From contig SUZM01000002.1 of assembly GCA_015059965.1 (NCBI GenBank), positions 164,384 to 228,383 on the forward strand: 64,000 nt of DNA. The letters are read 5' to 3'. The position numbers were made by a program, and so were the translations under genes. The notes under the pieces are model-generated. The model saw only the letters and a list, made by a program, of their open reading frames with translations. It searched no databases and was not told the DNA's origin. Of the stretch, positions 27,220-35,979 are shown in pieces. This DNA comes from Rikenellaceae bacterium. GTDB taxonomy: Bacteria; Bacteroidota; Bacteroidia; Bacteroidales; Rikenellaceae. The first letter of the stretch is position 1; each line of letters begins with the position of its first letter.

Positions 27220-29715
27220 ATGATTTATCCGTCCAATTTTGAACAAAAAATAGGTTTTGATCGCCTGCGTGAACAGGTGGCAGCCCTCTGTACGATGCAG
27301 CGCGGTCGCGAGTTGCTCGCCGAGCAGCACTTTAGCACCGATCGTCGGGAGATTGAGCGTCGTCTGGATCTGGCCGATGAGATGCGCACGATCCTGATCT
27401 TGGAGCGCGAATTCCCCGACTCGGAGTATGCCGACATCAACCTTCTGGTGGCTAAGGCGCGTGTCGAAGGGGCCTTCCTCGATGCCTTCGAGGTGGTCAC
27501 CTTAGGCAAGGGGCTTCGCTCCATCGGCGAGGTGGTGGGCTTCCTCCGCGCCCGAGGCCAGGAGGCCTATCCCGCCCTCTATGCCCGTACCCGCGAGGTG
27601 GGCTCCTTCCCGGAGATTCTGCTCGAGATCGACCGCCTGATCGACCGTTTCGGTGAGGTGAAAGATTCGGCATCCCCCGAGCTGCAGCAGATTCGCCGTT
27701 CGATCCGCGACCATGAGGGGCGTGCCGCCAAACGCCTGCAGCAGCTCCTGCAGTCGGCCAAGCAGGCCGGAATTGTGGAGGCCGATGCCTCCCTCTCGGT
27801 ACGCGAGGGGCGCACCGTGATCCCGGTATCGGCGGCCAACAAACGCAAGTTGCAGGGCTTTGTGCACGATGAGTCGGCCACCGGAAAGACCGTCTACATC
27901 GAACCCGTGGAGGTGGTTGAGATCAACAACGCCCTCAAGGAGCTTACCTATGCCGAGCGCCGCGAGATTGTCCGCATCCTGACCCTCTTTACCGAGTCGT
28001 TGCGCCCCGTGGCCGCGGAGCTGGAGCTTGCGGGCGAGTGCCTGGCGGAACTCGACATGGTGCGTGCCAAGGCCCGTTGGGCTGTGGAGAATATGGGCGG
28101 ACGTCCCATCGTCTCGACCGACGACCGTCTGGTATTGCGTCGGGCCCGTCACCCGCTCCTGCAACAGACGCTCAAGGCCCAGGGTAAGGAGGTCGTGCCG
28201 CTCGACCTGGAGCTTGACCGCCACAAACACCTCTTGGTCATCTCGGGTCCCAATGCCGGCGGCAAGTCGGTCTGCCTGAAGACCACGGGTATTGTGCAGT
28301 ATATGTTCCAATGCGGATTTCTTGTCCCGGCTCTCGAAAATTCGGAACTCCCGATCTTCGAGAAGATCTTTATCGACATCGGCGACGAGCAGTCGATCGA
28401 CGACGACCTCTCGACCTACTCTTCGCACCTGAAGAACATGAAGACGATGCTTGGCGGGGCTTCGCAGCGAACCCTCGTGCTGATCGACGAGTTCGGATCG
28501 GGTACCGAGCCCATCATCGGAGGCGCCATTGCCGAGTCGATCCTCGAGCGGCTGGTCGAGCGAGGGTGCTATGGCGTGATTACGACCCACTATGCCAACA
28601 TCAAATACTACGCCTCCAATACGGAGGGCATTGCCAATGGTGCCATGATGTTCGATGTGCAGCAGATTCGTCCGCTCTTCCGTCTTGAGATCGGCAAGCC
28701 GGGCAGCTCGTTTGCCGTCGAGATTGCCCGCAAGATCGGTCTTCCGGAGGAGATCATCCGCCGCGCCAGCGAGAAGGCCGGTACGGACCATATCAACCTC
28801 GAAAAACAGTTGCGTGAGATTGCCCGCGACAAGCACTATTGGGAGCAGAAGCGTGACCGCATCCGCCTTACGGATCGCAAAGTCGAGGAGCTCGAGCAGA
28901 GCTACTCGGAGCAGCTCGCCCGCATCCGCGAGGAGCGCAAGGAGATCCTGCGTAAGGCCAAGCAGGAGGCTCAGGAGCTCCTCACGGAGGCCAATCGCAC
29001 GATCGAGAATACGATCAAGGAGATCCGTGAGGCGCAGGCCGAGAAGGAGCTCACGCGCCTTGTGCGCCGCGATTTCGAGGAGTTCCGCGAGCGGGTGGAT
29101 CGAGCCGATGAGGAGGATTCTGAACGATCCTTGGCCGTACAGCGTGAGATGGAAAAGATCGAGCGTCGTCGTCAGCGCCGTCAGGAGCGCAAAGAGAAGC
29201 AGGGAGAGACCCCCGTGGCTGCCGCACCGGCGCCCGTAAAGAGGGCTCCCGAGGTGAAGGTGGGCTCGAAGGTGAAGCTCCTGGGGCAGGAGATGCCCGG
29301 TGAGGTGCGCTCCCTGAAGGGCAAGAAGGCCCAGGTGGCCTTTGGGCAGATTCTTACGACGGTCGATGTGGCGCAGCTTGTGGTGGTCTCGAACAACGAG
29401 TATCGCGAGGCGACACGTCCCGTGGCACCCCGCACCGTGGTGGCTGTCGATATTTCGGCCCGCAAGCTCAACTTCCGCGACCATATCGACGTGCGCGGCA
29501 TGCGTGTGATGGAGGCTCTGGAGCAGGTGCAGGATCTGGTGGACGATGCCTTGATGGTGGGGGTTAGCTCGGTAACCATCCTGCATGGCAAGGGCACAGG
29601 TGCCCTCAAAGAGGAGATTCGCCGTTACCTGCGCACCATTCCCGAGGTGGCCTCGGCTGTAGATGAGCATGCCGACAGAGGGGGAGCGGGGATAACGGTG
29701 GTAACCTTCGGGTAA
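27220..29715 (+). CDS. mutS2: MutS2-family ATPase/nuclease
   Basis: MutS2 proteins act on recombination intermediates or collided ribosomes rather than in mismatch repair; which applies here is unknown. The 831 residues lack the MutS mismatch-recognition domain. They show the core and clamp regions, Walker A (GPNAGGKSVCLK, about residue 345), Walker B (LVLIDEFGSGTEP), a long coiled coil (about 520-640) and a C-terminal Smr domain with IDVRGMRVMEAL and the HGKGTG motif. It lies 83 bp after the MCE gene. The tandem palindrome array begins 5 bp after its stop. Confidence 0.92.
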   Translation: MIYPSNFEQKIGFDRLREQVAALCTMQRGRELLAEQHFSTDRREIERRLDLADEMRTILILEREFPDSEYADINLLVAKARVEGAFLDAFEVVTLGKGLRSIGEVVGFLRARGQEAYPALYARTREVGSFPEILLEIDRLIDRFGEVKDSASPELQQIRRSIRDHEGRAAKRLQQLLQSAKQAGIVEADASLSVREGRTVIPVSAANKRKLQGFVHDESATGKTVYIEPVEVVEINNALKELTYAERREIVRILTLFTESLRPVAAELELAGECLAELDMVRAKARWAVENMGGRPIVSTDDRLVLRRARHPLLQQTLKAQGKEVVPLDLELDRHKHLLVISGPNAGGKSVCLKTTGIVQYMFQCGFLVPALENSELPIFEKIFIDIGDEQSIDDDLSTYSSHLKNMKTMLGGASQRTLVLIDEFGSGTEPIIGGAIAESILERLVERGCYGVITTHYANIKYYASNTEGIANGAMMFDVQQIRPLFRLEIGKPGSSFAVEIARKIGLPEEIIRRASEKAGTDHINLEKQLREIARDKHYWEQKRDRIRLTDRKVEELEQSYSEQLARIREERKEILRKAKQEAQELLTEANRTIENTIKEIREAQAEKELTRLVRRDFEEFRERVDRADEEDSERSLAVQREMEKIERRRQRRQERKEKQGETPVAAAPAPVKRAPEVKVGSKVKLLGQEMPGEVRSLKGKKAQVAFGQILTTVDVAQLVVVSNNEYREATRPVAPRTVVAVDISARKLNFRDHIDVRGMRVMEALEQVQDLVDDALMVGVSSVTILHGKGTGALKEEIRRYLRTIPEVASAVDEHADRGGAGITVVTFG

Positions 29716-29720
29716 AAATT

Positions 29721-30205
29721 GTTTTGAGGGGGATTTTCGGCGTTATGCTCGGATGCGAAAATGCTCATTTGCCCAAAGCAAACTCCGCTTTTCGCCCCGT
29801 CGCAAGCCTTGAAAATCCCGCCTCAAAAGCAATTTTTGGAGGATCGTTTTGAGGGATATTTTCGGCGTTATGCTCGGATGCGAAAATGCTCATTTGCCCA
29901 AAGCAAACTCCGCTTTTCGCCCCGTCGCAAGCCTTGAAAATCCCGCCTCAAAAGCAATTTTTGGAGGATCGTTTTGAGGGATATTTTCGGCGTTATGCTC
30001 GGATGCGAAAATGCTCATTTGCCCAAAGCAAACTCCGCTTTTCGCCCCGTCGCAAGCCTTGAAAATCCCGCCTCAAAAGCAATTTTTGGAGGATCGTTTT
30101 GAGAGATATTTTCGGCGTTATGCTCGGATGCGAAAATGCTCATTTGCCCAAAGCAAACTCCGCTTTTCGCCCCGTCGCAGGCCTTGAAAATCCCGCCCCA
30201 AACGC
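29721..30205. repeat. Four tandem 125-bp palindromic units (family A)
   Basis: Units begin at 29721, 29846, 29971 and 30096 (period exactly 125 bp) and differ at only a few bases. Each runs from GTTTTGAGG to CCTCAAAAGC, so its ends are inverted copies. An inner palindrome pairs GCGAAAATGCTCATTTGC with GCAAACTCCGCTTTTCGC. A spacer with AATTTTTGGAGGATC follows; the last unit is trimmed. One related copy lies at 12683-12802. The array fills the gap between mutS2 and murF-alr (29716-30251), which holds no gene. There are no unique spacers, so this is not a CRISPR. Confidence 0.9.
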
Positions 30206-30251
30206 AGAACGTTCGGAAAGGGTTCGACCGATAGAAGAAATTTAATTAGAG

Positions 30252-32621
30252 ATGAACTACAGACTCTCGGAAATAGCAGCCATTGTAGATGGCAGACTGC
30301 TGGGCGAGGATAGCTCGGTAGGCAGCATTGTGACCGATTCGCGCAGTTGTACGCCCGAGGCCGATGCCTTGTTTGTGGCCATGCGGGGAGAGCGGCACGA
30401 TTCGCACCGATTTGTCCGCGAGATGGCGCGGCGCGGTGTGGTGGCTTTCCTCCTGGAGCGAGAAGAGGAGCTCCCGGCGGGGTGTGGTGCCGTGGTGGTC
30501 GAAAATGCCATTGCGGCCTTGCAACGCTGGGCGGCCTGCCACCGCTCGAGCCTGAAGGGGGAGGTGGTGGCCATAGCGGGCTCCAACGGCAAAACCATAG
30601 TCAAGGAGTGGCTGGCACAGCTGATGCCGCCTCAAAGGCGCCTTTTTCGCTCCCCGAAGAGTTACAATTCGCAGCTCGGAGTGGCCCTGTCGCTCTTGAT
30701 GGCCGACCCCGAGGATGAGGTGGTGCTTATCGAGACGGGTATTTCGCGTCCCGGAGAGATGGCGCGCCTGGAGCGCATGGTGCGCCCCGATCTGGTGATC
30801 TTCACCTCCTTGGGAGAGGCGCATCAGGAGAATTTCGTCTCTTCGGAGCAGAAGGCGGACGAGAAGCTCTTGATGGCCCGATCGGCTCGGCGGATCCTCT
30901 ACCACAGCCGTTATCCTCTCTTTGCCGCACGCATCCGAGCACGCTATGGCGATCGCGAGCTCTATGATGCCGCCTGTGAGGGGTTGCCTGAGGGGTTGCC
31001 GGCCTTTGTGGCGGAGAGTGAGGCGGGACGTGTGAATTTTGCCTTGGCCCTTGCCGCCGTCCGTATGCTGGGGGCCGAGCCGCAGCCGCAGGTCGTGCAG
31101 CCGGTTGAGATGCGCTTGGAGCTTAAAGAGGGGATCAATCGCTCGCTTCTGATCGATGATGCCTACAATTCGGATCTCAACTCCCTGCGCATAGCCCTGG
31201 ACTACCTGCATGGCGTAGCCATGGGACGTCCCACTACGCTCATTCTCTCCGATATCGAACAGAGCGGACTCTCTCCTCAGGAGCTTGCCCGCCGCATTGC
31301 CGAGGCGGTACGCCGGGCCGGTGTCGATCGGTTTATCGGAGTGGGGGAGGGGCTCTGTCGCTCGGCCGAGAGTTTCGGGAGCCATGTCAGCCTCTATCGC
31401 TCGACCGAGGAGCTTCTGCGCAACCTCAGAAGTGATGATTTTGCCGGGCGCGTGGTGCTGATCAAGGGGTCGCGCCGCAGCCGCCTGGAGCGCGTGGTCC
31501 ACCTCTTGGAGCAGCGCAGCCACACCACAACCTTGGAGGTCGATCTCGATGCGATGACCCACAACCTCAACTACTTCCGAGCCCGCCTGCGCCCCACGAC
31601 CCGCCTGGTGGCAATGGTCAAGGCGGCAAGCTACGGCGCAGGGGATTTCGAGGTGGCGCAGCTCTTGCAGCACCAGGGGATTGACTACCTGGCTGTTGCC
31701 TTCACCGATGAGGGGGTGTTGCTGCGCGACCGCGGCATCACGATGCCCATTGTGGTCCTCAATGCCGATGAAGGGAGCTTTGAGCAGATGGTGCGCCACC
31801 GCCTTGAGCCCGAGATCTATAACTTGCGTTCGTTGGAATTTTTCGTGCAGGCGTTGCGACGCGCCGGAGAACAGGCCTATCCCATTCACCTGAAGCTCGA
31901 TACGGGAATGCACCGCTTGGGATTTCAGCCCGAGGAGCTCCCCGCGCTGATCGCTCGTCTGAAGGAGCTTTCGCAGGTGAAGGTCGCCTCGATCTTCTCG
32001 CATCTGAACTGCTCCGACGACCCTGCGCAAGACGACTATACGCGGGCTCAGATCGCCCGTTTCGACCAGATGTCGCGTTCGATTGCCGAAGCCTTTTCCT
32101 ATCCGATTCTGCGCCACACGGCCAATTCGGCCGCCATTGAGCGCTTCCCCGAGGCGCAGTTCGATATGTGTCGCCTGGGGCTCGGCCTTTACGGCTTTGG
32201 TTATCAGCACAATGAGGAGTTGTGCCCCGTCTCCACGCTGCGCACCCGCATCGTACAACTCAAAACCCTCAAGGCGGGTGATGCGGTGGGCTACGGCCGG
32301 GCCGGCCGCCTGGAGCGCGACACGCTGACGGCCACCATTCCGGTGGGCTATGCCGATGGTCTGGATCGCCACCTGGGGTGTGGCCGCTGGGCTATGCGTG
32401 TGCAGGGCCTTCCGGCTCCGATTGTGGGGCGTGTCTGCATGGACAGCTGTATGATCGACGTAACGCACATCCCCGGAGTTCGGGAGGGTGATGAGGTGGA
32501 GATCTTCTCGCCGCATCCGGGTAACGACCTCGAGACGATGGCCCGCGTGTTGGGGACCATCCCCTACGAGATCATGACCTCCATATCGGGGCGTGTGAAG
32601 AGAATCTATTTGAAGGAGTAA
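30252..32621 (+). CDS. murF-alr: Bifunctional MurF ligase / alanine racemase
   Basis: A 789-residue fusion supplying two linked steps of wall synthesis. The N-terminal part (about 1-430) is UDP-MurNAc-tripeptide:D-Ala-D-Ala ligase, with ATP motif AGSNGKTIVKEW and a central VLIETGISRPGEM. The C-terminal part (about 435-789) is alanine racemase, with the PLP lysine in AMVKAASYG (most racemases have KANAYG), GMHRLGF, and the active-site region CMDSCMIDVT. The fusion is typical of Bacteroidetes. The ligase lacks an obvious full-length C-terminal domain, so it may be slightly compact. The methylase gene starts 3 bp after its stop. Confidence 0.92.
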   Translation: MNYRLSEIAAIVDGRLLGEDSSVGSIVTDSRSCTPEADALFVAMRGERHDSHRFVREMARRGVVAFLLEREEELPAGCGAVVVENAIAALQRWAACHRSSLKGEVVAIAGSNGKTIVKEWLAQLMPPQRRLFRSPKSYNSQLGVALSLLMADPEDEVVLIETGISRPGEMARLERMVRPDLVIFTSLGEAHQENFVSSEQKADEKLLMARSARRILYHSRYPLFAARIRARYGDRELYDAACEGLPEGLPAFVAESEAGRVNFALALAAVRMLGAEPQPQVVQPVEMRLELKEGINRSLLIDDAYNSDLNSLRIALDYLHGVAMGRPTTLILSDIEQSGLSPQELARRIAEAVRRAGVDRFIGVGEGLCRSAESFGSHVSLYRSTEELLRNLRSDDFAGRVVLIKGSRRSRLERVVHLLEQRSHTTTLEVDLDAMTHNLNYFRARLRPTTRLVAMVKAASYGAGDFEVAQLLQHQGIDYLAVAFTDEGVLLRDRGITMPIVVLNADEGSFEQMVRHRLEPEIYNLRSLEFFVQALRRAGEQAYPIHLKLDTGMHRLGFQPEELPALIARLKELSQVKVASIFSHLNCSDDPAQDDYTRAQIARFDQMSRSIAEAFSYPILRHTANSAAIERFPEAQFDMCRLGLGLYGFGYQHNEELCPVSTLRTRIVQLKTLKAGDAVGYGRAGRLERDTLTATIPVGYADGLDRHLGCGRWAMRVQGLPAPIVGRVCMDSCMIDVTHIPGVREGDEVEIFSPHPGNDLETMARVLGTIPYEIMTSISGRVKRIYLKE

Positions 32622-32624
32622 GCC

Positions 32625-33347
32625 ATGGAAAATAAGTTCGGAATCCTCTATCTGCTGCCCTGCCCGATTGCCGATGATGGCGATGTTTGGGAGGTGCTGC
32701 CCGCAAAGAACCGCGAGGTGATGGCCTCGCTCGATTACTTCATTGTCGAGAATATCCGCTCGGCGCGGCGTTTCCTGTCGAAATGCCGCCTGGGCCTCTC
32801 GATCGAGGAGCTTGAGTTTCGCGAACTGAACGAACATACGGTGGCGGGACCCGAGGTCGAGTCCCTTATAGCGCCCCTGCTCGAGGGGCGTTCCGCCGGA
32901 GTGATCTCCGAGGCGGGTGTACCCGGCGTGGCCGACCCCGGAGCCATGGTTGTGGAGCTCTGCCACCGACACGGAATCCGTGTGGTGCCTTTGGTGGGCC
33001 CTTCGTCGATCCTGATGGCAGTGATGGCCTCGGGGCTTAACGGCCAATCCTTCGCCTTCAACGGCTATCTGCCCGTCAAACCGCCCGAGCGGGCCCGCGC
33101 CATCCGTCACCTCGAACACCGAGCCGTGAGTGAGCACCAGAGCCAGCTCTTTATCGAGGCCCCCTATCGCAACCTCAAGCTGGTGGAGCAACTCCTGGAG
33201 GTCTGCCACAGCGAAACGCGCCTGACCATCGCCTTGGATCTCACCTCGTCGGGGGAGTTTGTCCAAACCCATACCATCTCCCGGTGGCGTCGCCTTCCGC
33301 TCCCCGACCTGCAAAAGCGACCGGCGATCTTTATCCTTGGTATATAA
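32625..33347 (+). CDS. RsmI-like SAM-dependent methyltransferase
   Basis: A tetrapyrrole-methylase-fold enzyme of 240 residues. Features are an N-terminal LYLLPCPIADD in place of the usual TPIGN loop, AGVISEAGVPGVADPGA as the SAM loop, VPLVGPSSILMAVMASGL, and FIEAPYRNLKLVEQLL. This is close to RsmI, which 2'-O-methylates 16S rRNA C1402, but differs in the N-terminal loop and in its shorter length. It may be the second RsmI paralogue often seen in Bacteroidetes rather than RsmI itself. It directly follows murF-alr with a 3-bp gap. Confidence 0.8.
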   Translation: MENKFGILYLLPCPIADDGDVWEVLPAKNREVMASLDYFIVENIRSARRFLSKCRLGLSIEELEFRELNEHTVAGPEVESLIAPLLEGRSAGVISEAGVPGVADPGAMVVELCHRHGIRVVPLVGPSSILMAVMASGLNGQSFAFNGYLPVKPPERARAIRHLEHRAVSEHQSQLFIEAPYRNLKLVEQLLEVCHSETRLTIALDLTSSGEFVQTHTISRWRRLPLPDLQKRPAIFILGI

Positions 33348-33399
33348 TTTGAGTTTATAAGATATGTTGTTTAAGAAAAATAGAACAAAAAACAGAGAT

Positions 33400-33996
33400 A
33401 TGGCAAAGCAAGAGATTCATAATGAGGATGTTAATAATGAGGCCGGATTTGTAGAGGACCAGACCTCTTCCTGCACCGGGGAGCCCTCTGGTGCCAATGT
33501 GGCAGACCCCGATCAGTCGGCAACTGACACAATGGCAGAACCCGAGGCCGAGGTTGCACCCTCTGCCGAGGAGCTGGTGGCCGAGTGGAAAGACAAATAC
33601 ATGCGCCTGCAGGCCGAGTTTGACAACTATCGCAAGCGTACCCTCAGAGAGAAGATGGAGCTGGTGGAGACCGGAGGTCAGGATGTGCTGAAGGCTGTCC
33701 TGCCGGTGGTGGACGATGTGCAGCGTGCCGTGGAGGCAATGGCCAAGAGCGACGACGTGGAGGCCCTGCGCAGAGGTGTGGAGCTCATCGCGCAGAAGTT
33801 TACGGAGACACTCAAGCAGAAAAAGGTGGTGGCCATCGAGGCTAAGGGACTCCCCTTCGACGAGGAGCTGATGGAGGCTGTGGCCAAGTTCCCGGCAGGC
33901 GAGGAGCAGCGCGGCAAGGTGATCGATGTGGTACAGACGGGCTACATGCTGGGCGAGAAGGTGTTGCGCTTTGCAAAGGTGGTCGTAGGCGAATAA
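33400..33996 (+). CDS. grpE: Nucleotide exchange factor GrpE
   Basis: Promotes ADP release from DnaK. I chose the ATG at 33400 (198 residues, starting MAKQEIHNED) because the preceding bases are A-rich, as is usual for Bacteroidetes starts; the ATG at 33364 would add 12 residues. The N-terminal 55 or so residues are acidic and unstructured. A coiled coil follows (KYMRLQAEFDNYRKRTLRE), then the four-helix and beta-wing region, including VVAIEAKGLPFDEELMEAV and the closing VLRFAKVVVGE. dnaJ follows by 24 bp; dnaK is not in the window. Confidence 0.93.
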   Translation: MAKQEIHNEDVNNEAGFVEDQTSSCTGEPSGANVADPDQSATDTMAEPEAEVAPSAEELVAEWKDKYMRLQAEFDNYRKRTLREKMELVETGGQDVLKAVLPVVDDVQRAVEAMAKSDDVEALRRGVELIAQKFTETLKQKKVVAIEAKGLPFDEELMEAVAKFPAGEEQRGKVIDVVQTGYMLGEKVLRFAKVVVGE

Positions 33997-34020
33997 CTCG
34001 AATCTAAATAGAGATAGAAC

Positions 34021-35175
34021 ATGGCAGAAAAGCGCGATTACTACGAGGTGCTGGGTGTTCAGAAGAATGCCAATGCAGACGAGATAAAGAAGGCCTACCG
34101 CAAGGCGGCCATCAAGTATCATCCCGACAAAAATCCGGGCGACAAGGAGGCTGAGGAGAAGTTCAAGGAGGCTGCCGAGGCCTACGACGTCCTCTCGAAT
34201 CCCGATAAGCGAGCCCGCTACGACCAGTTCGGCCATGCCGGTATGAGTGGTGCGGCCGGCGGTGGCTTTGGTGGCGGCTTCGGAGGTGGTTTCTCGATGG
34301 AGGATATCTTCTCGCAGTTCGGAGACATCTTCGGAGGTCACTTCGGCGGCGGTTTCCGCTCCTCGGGCGGTGGACCCCGCATGAGCCGCGGCTCGGATAT
34401 TCGGGTTAAGGTGCGCCTGACCCTGCAGGAGATTGCAAACGGCACAACCAAAAAACTGAAGATCACCAAGACCGTGGCCTGCGACAAGTGCGGCGGTAAG
34501 GGAGCCAAAGACTCGAACGGTTTCTCGACCTGTTCGACCTGTAACGGTTCGGGTTATGTGATGCGTGTGGAGAACACCTTCTTCGGCCGTATGCAGACCC
34601 AGGGAGTCTGCCCCACCTGTGGCGGTTCGGGTCAGGTGATTACCAACCCCTGCGACAAGTGTAACGGCGAGGGCACCCTGCGCGGCGAGGAGGTTGTGGA
34701 GATCAAGATCCCGGCCGGTGTGGGTGAGGGAATGGTCCTCACCGTAAGCGGAAAGGGCAATGCGGCCCGCCGTGGCGGCATCAGCGGCGACCTGCAGGTC
34801 TTGATCGAGGAGGAGCCCGATATGGAGCTGATGCGCGATGGCAACGACCTGATTCACAACCTCAACATTACCGTGACCACCGCCCTTCTGGGAGGTACCG
34901 TAGAGGTCCCCACCGTGGATGGACGCGCCAAGATCAAGATCGCTCCCGGTACCCATGCCGGTAAAGTCTTGCGTTTGGGCGGCAAGGGTCTGCCCGATGT
35001 GAACGGTTACGGTCGTGGCGATATTCTGGTGGTTGTCGATATCACCATTCCCGACAAGCTCAACTCCGAGGAGAAGCGCCTGATCGAGAAGCTCGCCGAG
35101 CAACCCTCTTTCAAGAAGGCTTCGTCGGTGAAGAATCAGAATATTTTTGAGCGGATGAAAAGTTTCTTCCGGTAA
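34021..35175 (+). CDS. dnaJ: Chaperone DnaJ
   Basis: Hsp40 co-chaperone that delivers clients to DnaK and stimulates its ATPase. The 384 residues start with a J-domain ([15 protein letters not shown] in KYHPDKNPG). A Gly/Phe-rich linker (about 75-120) follows, then four zinc-finger repeats ([32 protein letters not shown]) and two C-terminal client-binding beta domains. This is the full type I architecture. It is in an operon with grpE. No CIRCE or HrcA gene is visible; two long palindromes follow the stop. Confidence 0.97.
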   Translation: MAEKRDYYEVLGVQKNANADEIKKAYRKAAIKYHPDKNPGDKEAEEKFKEAAEAYDVLSNPDKRARYDQFGHAGMSGAAGGGFGGGFGGGFSMEDIFSQFGDIFGGHFGGGFRSSGGGPRMSRGSDIRVKVRLTLQEIANGTTKKLKITKTVACDKCGGKGAKDSNGFSTCSTCNGSGYVMRVENTFFGRMQTQGVCPTCGGSGQVITNPCDKCNGEGTLRGEEVVEIKIPAGVGEGMVLTVSGKGNAARRGGISGDLQVLIEEEPDMELMRDGNDLIHNLNITVTTALLGGTVEVPTVDGRAKIKIAPGTHAGKVLRLGGKGLPDVNGYGRGDILVVVDITIPDKLNSEEKRLIEKLAEQPSFKKASSVKNQNIFERMKSFFR

Positions 35176-35179
35176 TTTC

Positions 35180-35420
35180 GATTTTATGCGGTAAATTTTG
35201 CACCTTCTCATTTGTCTCGAAAGGGTAGTACCCCAAGTACAACCCTTCCGAGCCAAGTTTCGGTCGGCACAAAATTTTCGCACCTAAAATCAAAATTAAG
35301 GTCTTTTCGATTTTACGCGGTAAATTTTTCACCTTCTCATTTGTCTTGAAAGGGTAGTACCCCAAGTACAACCCTTCCGAGCCAAATTTCGGTCGGCACA
35401 AAATTTTCGCACCTAAAATC
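35180..35420. repeat. Two tandem 112-bp palindromes (family B)
   Basis: Two nearly identical units lie at 35180-35291 and 35309-35420. In each, outer GATTTTA...GCGG...AAATTTT arms pair with the reverse complement at the 3' end. The centre is AAGGGTAGTACCCCAAGTAC followed by ACCCTT, an inner hairpin around two GTAC tetramers. The first unit begins 5 bp after the dnaJ stop. The remaining sequence to 35551 is AT-rich with a short tandem TATAGGAAA-type repeat (about 35465-35505) and no gene. Confidence 0.85.
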
Positions 35421-35551
35421 AAGAAAGGGTTGTTGCAACGGCCATAGTCCTATTTAGGAGAATAAGAGATATAGGAGATATAGGAAATATAGGAAATATG
35501 GGAAATTCCTACAACTCCTATAAAATTACCAATTGCTAATTCCTAATTGTT

Positions 35552-35965
35552 ATGGGATGGTTTACACCATATAAGAAGCGGGCGAACAGTTTTAACTACA
35601 TCCCGCGTTATTTTGACCCGCAGAAGGAGGCGCGCGAGCAGCGGCGTGCCGAGCTGACGGGGCGCCGTCTGGACGACAACGAGGAGTACGTCCCGGGCAA
35701 GTATATTCGTACCCAGCGCGATGCGCGGGCTGCCCGCAAGGAGCAGGAGCGTGACCAGGGACGATCGAAGATCTTGCGTATGGTGATGCTCCTGGTGGCG
35801 TTGTTGTTTGTGCTGGGTGTGCTGGTGCCGGGGCTTACTTCGCTCCTGACACAGACCAAGCGCAAGAGCCAGACCGTGGAGAGCTATTATGGCGATTTTG
35901 ACCCTTCGGCCCCCATCACAATTGTGCCCAACGACTACCAAGAGCCTGAAACCCTGAACGATTAA
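35552..35965 (+). CDS. Small single-pass membrane protein upstream of mutL
   Basis: A protein of 137 residues. The N-terminal 85 are strongly basic and soluble (FNYIPRYFDPQKEAREQRR). One membrane helix follows (about 88-108; ILRMVMLLVALLFVLGVLVP), then a short acidic tail. It appears to be a conserved Bacteroidetes protein commonly found beside mutL and sometimes mislabelled riboflavin synthase beta subunit; no riboflavin motif is present. Function unknown. mutL starts 14 bp after its stop, so they are probably co-transcribed. Confidence 0.75.
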   Translation: MGWFTPYKKRANSFNYIPRYFDPQKEAREQRRAELTGRRLDDNEEYVPGKYIRTQRDARAARKEQERDQGRSKILRMVMLLVALLFVLGVLVPGLTSLLTQTKRKSQTVESYYGDFDPSAPITIVPNDYQEPETLND

Positions 35966-35979
35966 TTCCGAAATAAGCC

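Noticed and set aside
29721..30205. CRISPR array
   Set aside because: The repeats are 125 bp in tandem with no unique spacers, and no cas gene is near. They are palindromic elements.
30246..33314. Open frame of 1022 codons on the minus strand opposite murF-alr and the methylase gene
   Set aside because: It is a shadow of well-supported plus-strand genes. Its translation is low-complexity (His, Gly, Arg-rich), with no family motif, and arises from biased codon use.
35111..35422. Minus-strand frame of 103 codons covering the dnaJ-downstream palindromes
   Set aside because: It is made by the two repeat units, as its translation contains the same block twice, and is not a gene.
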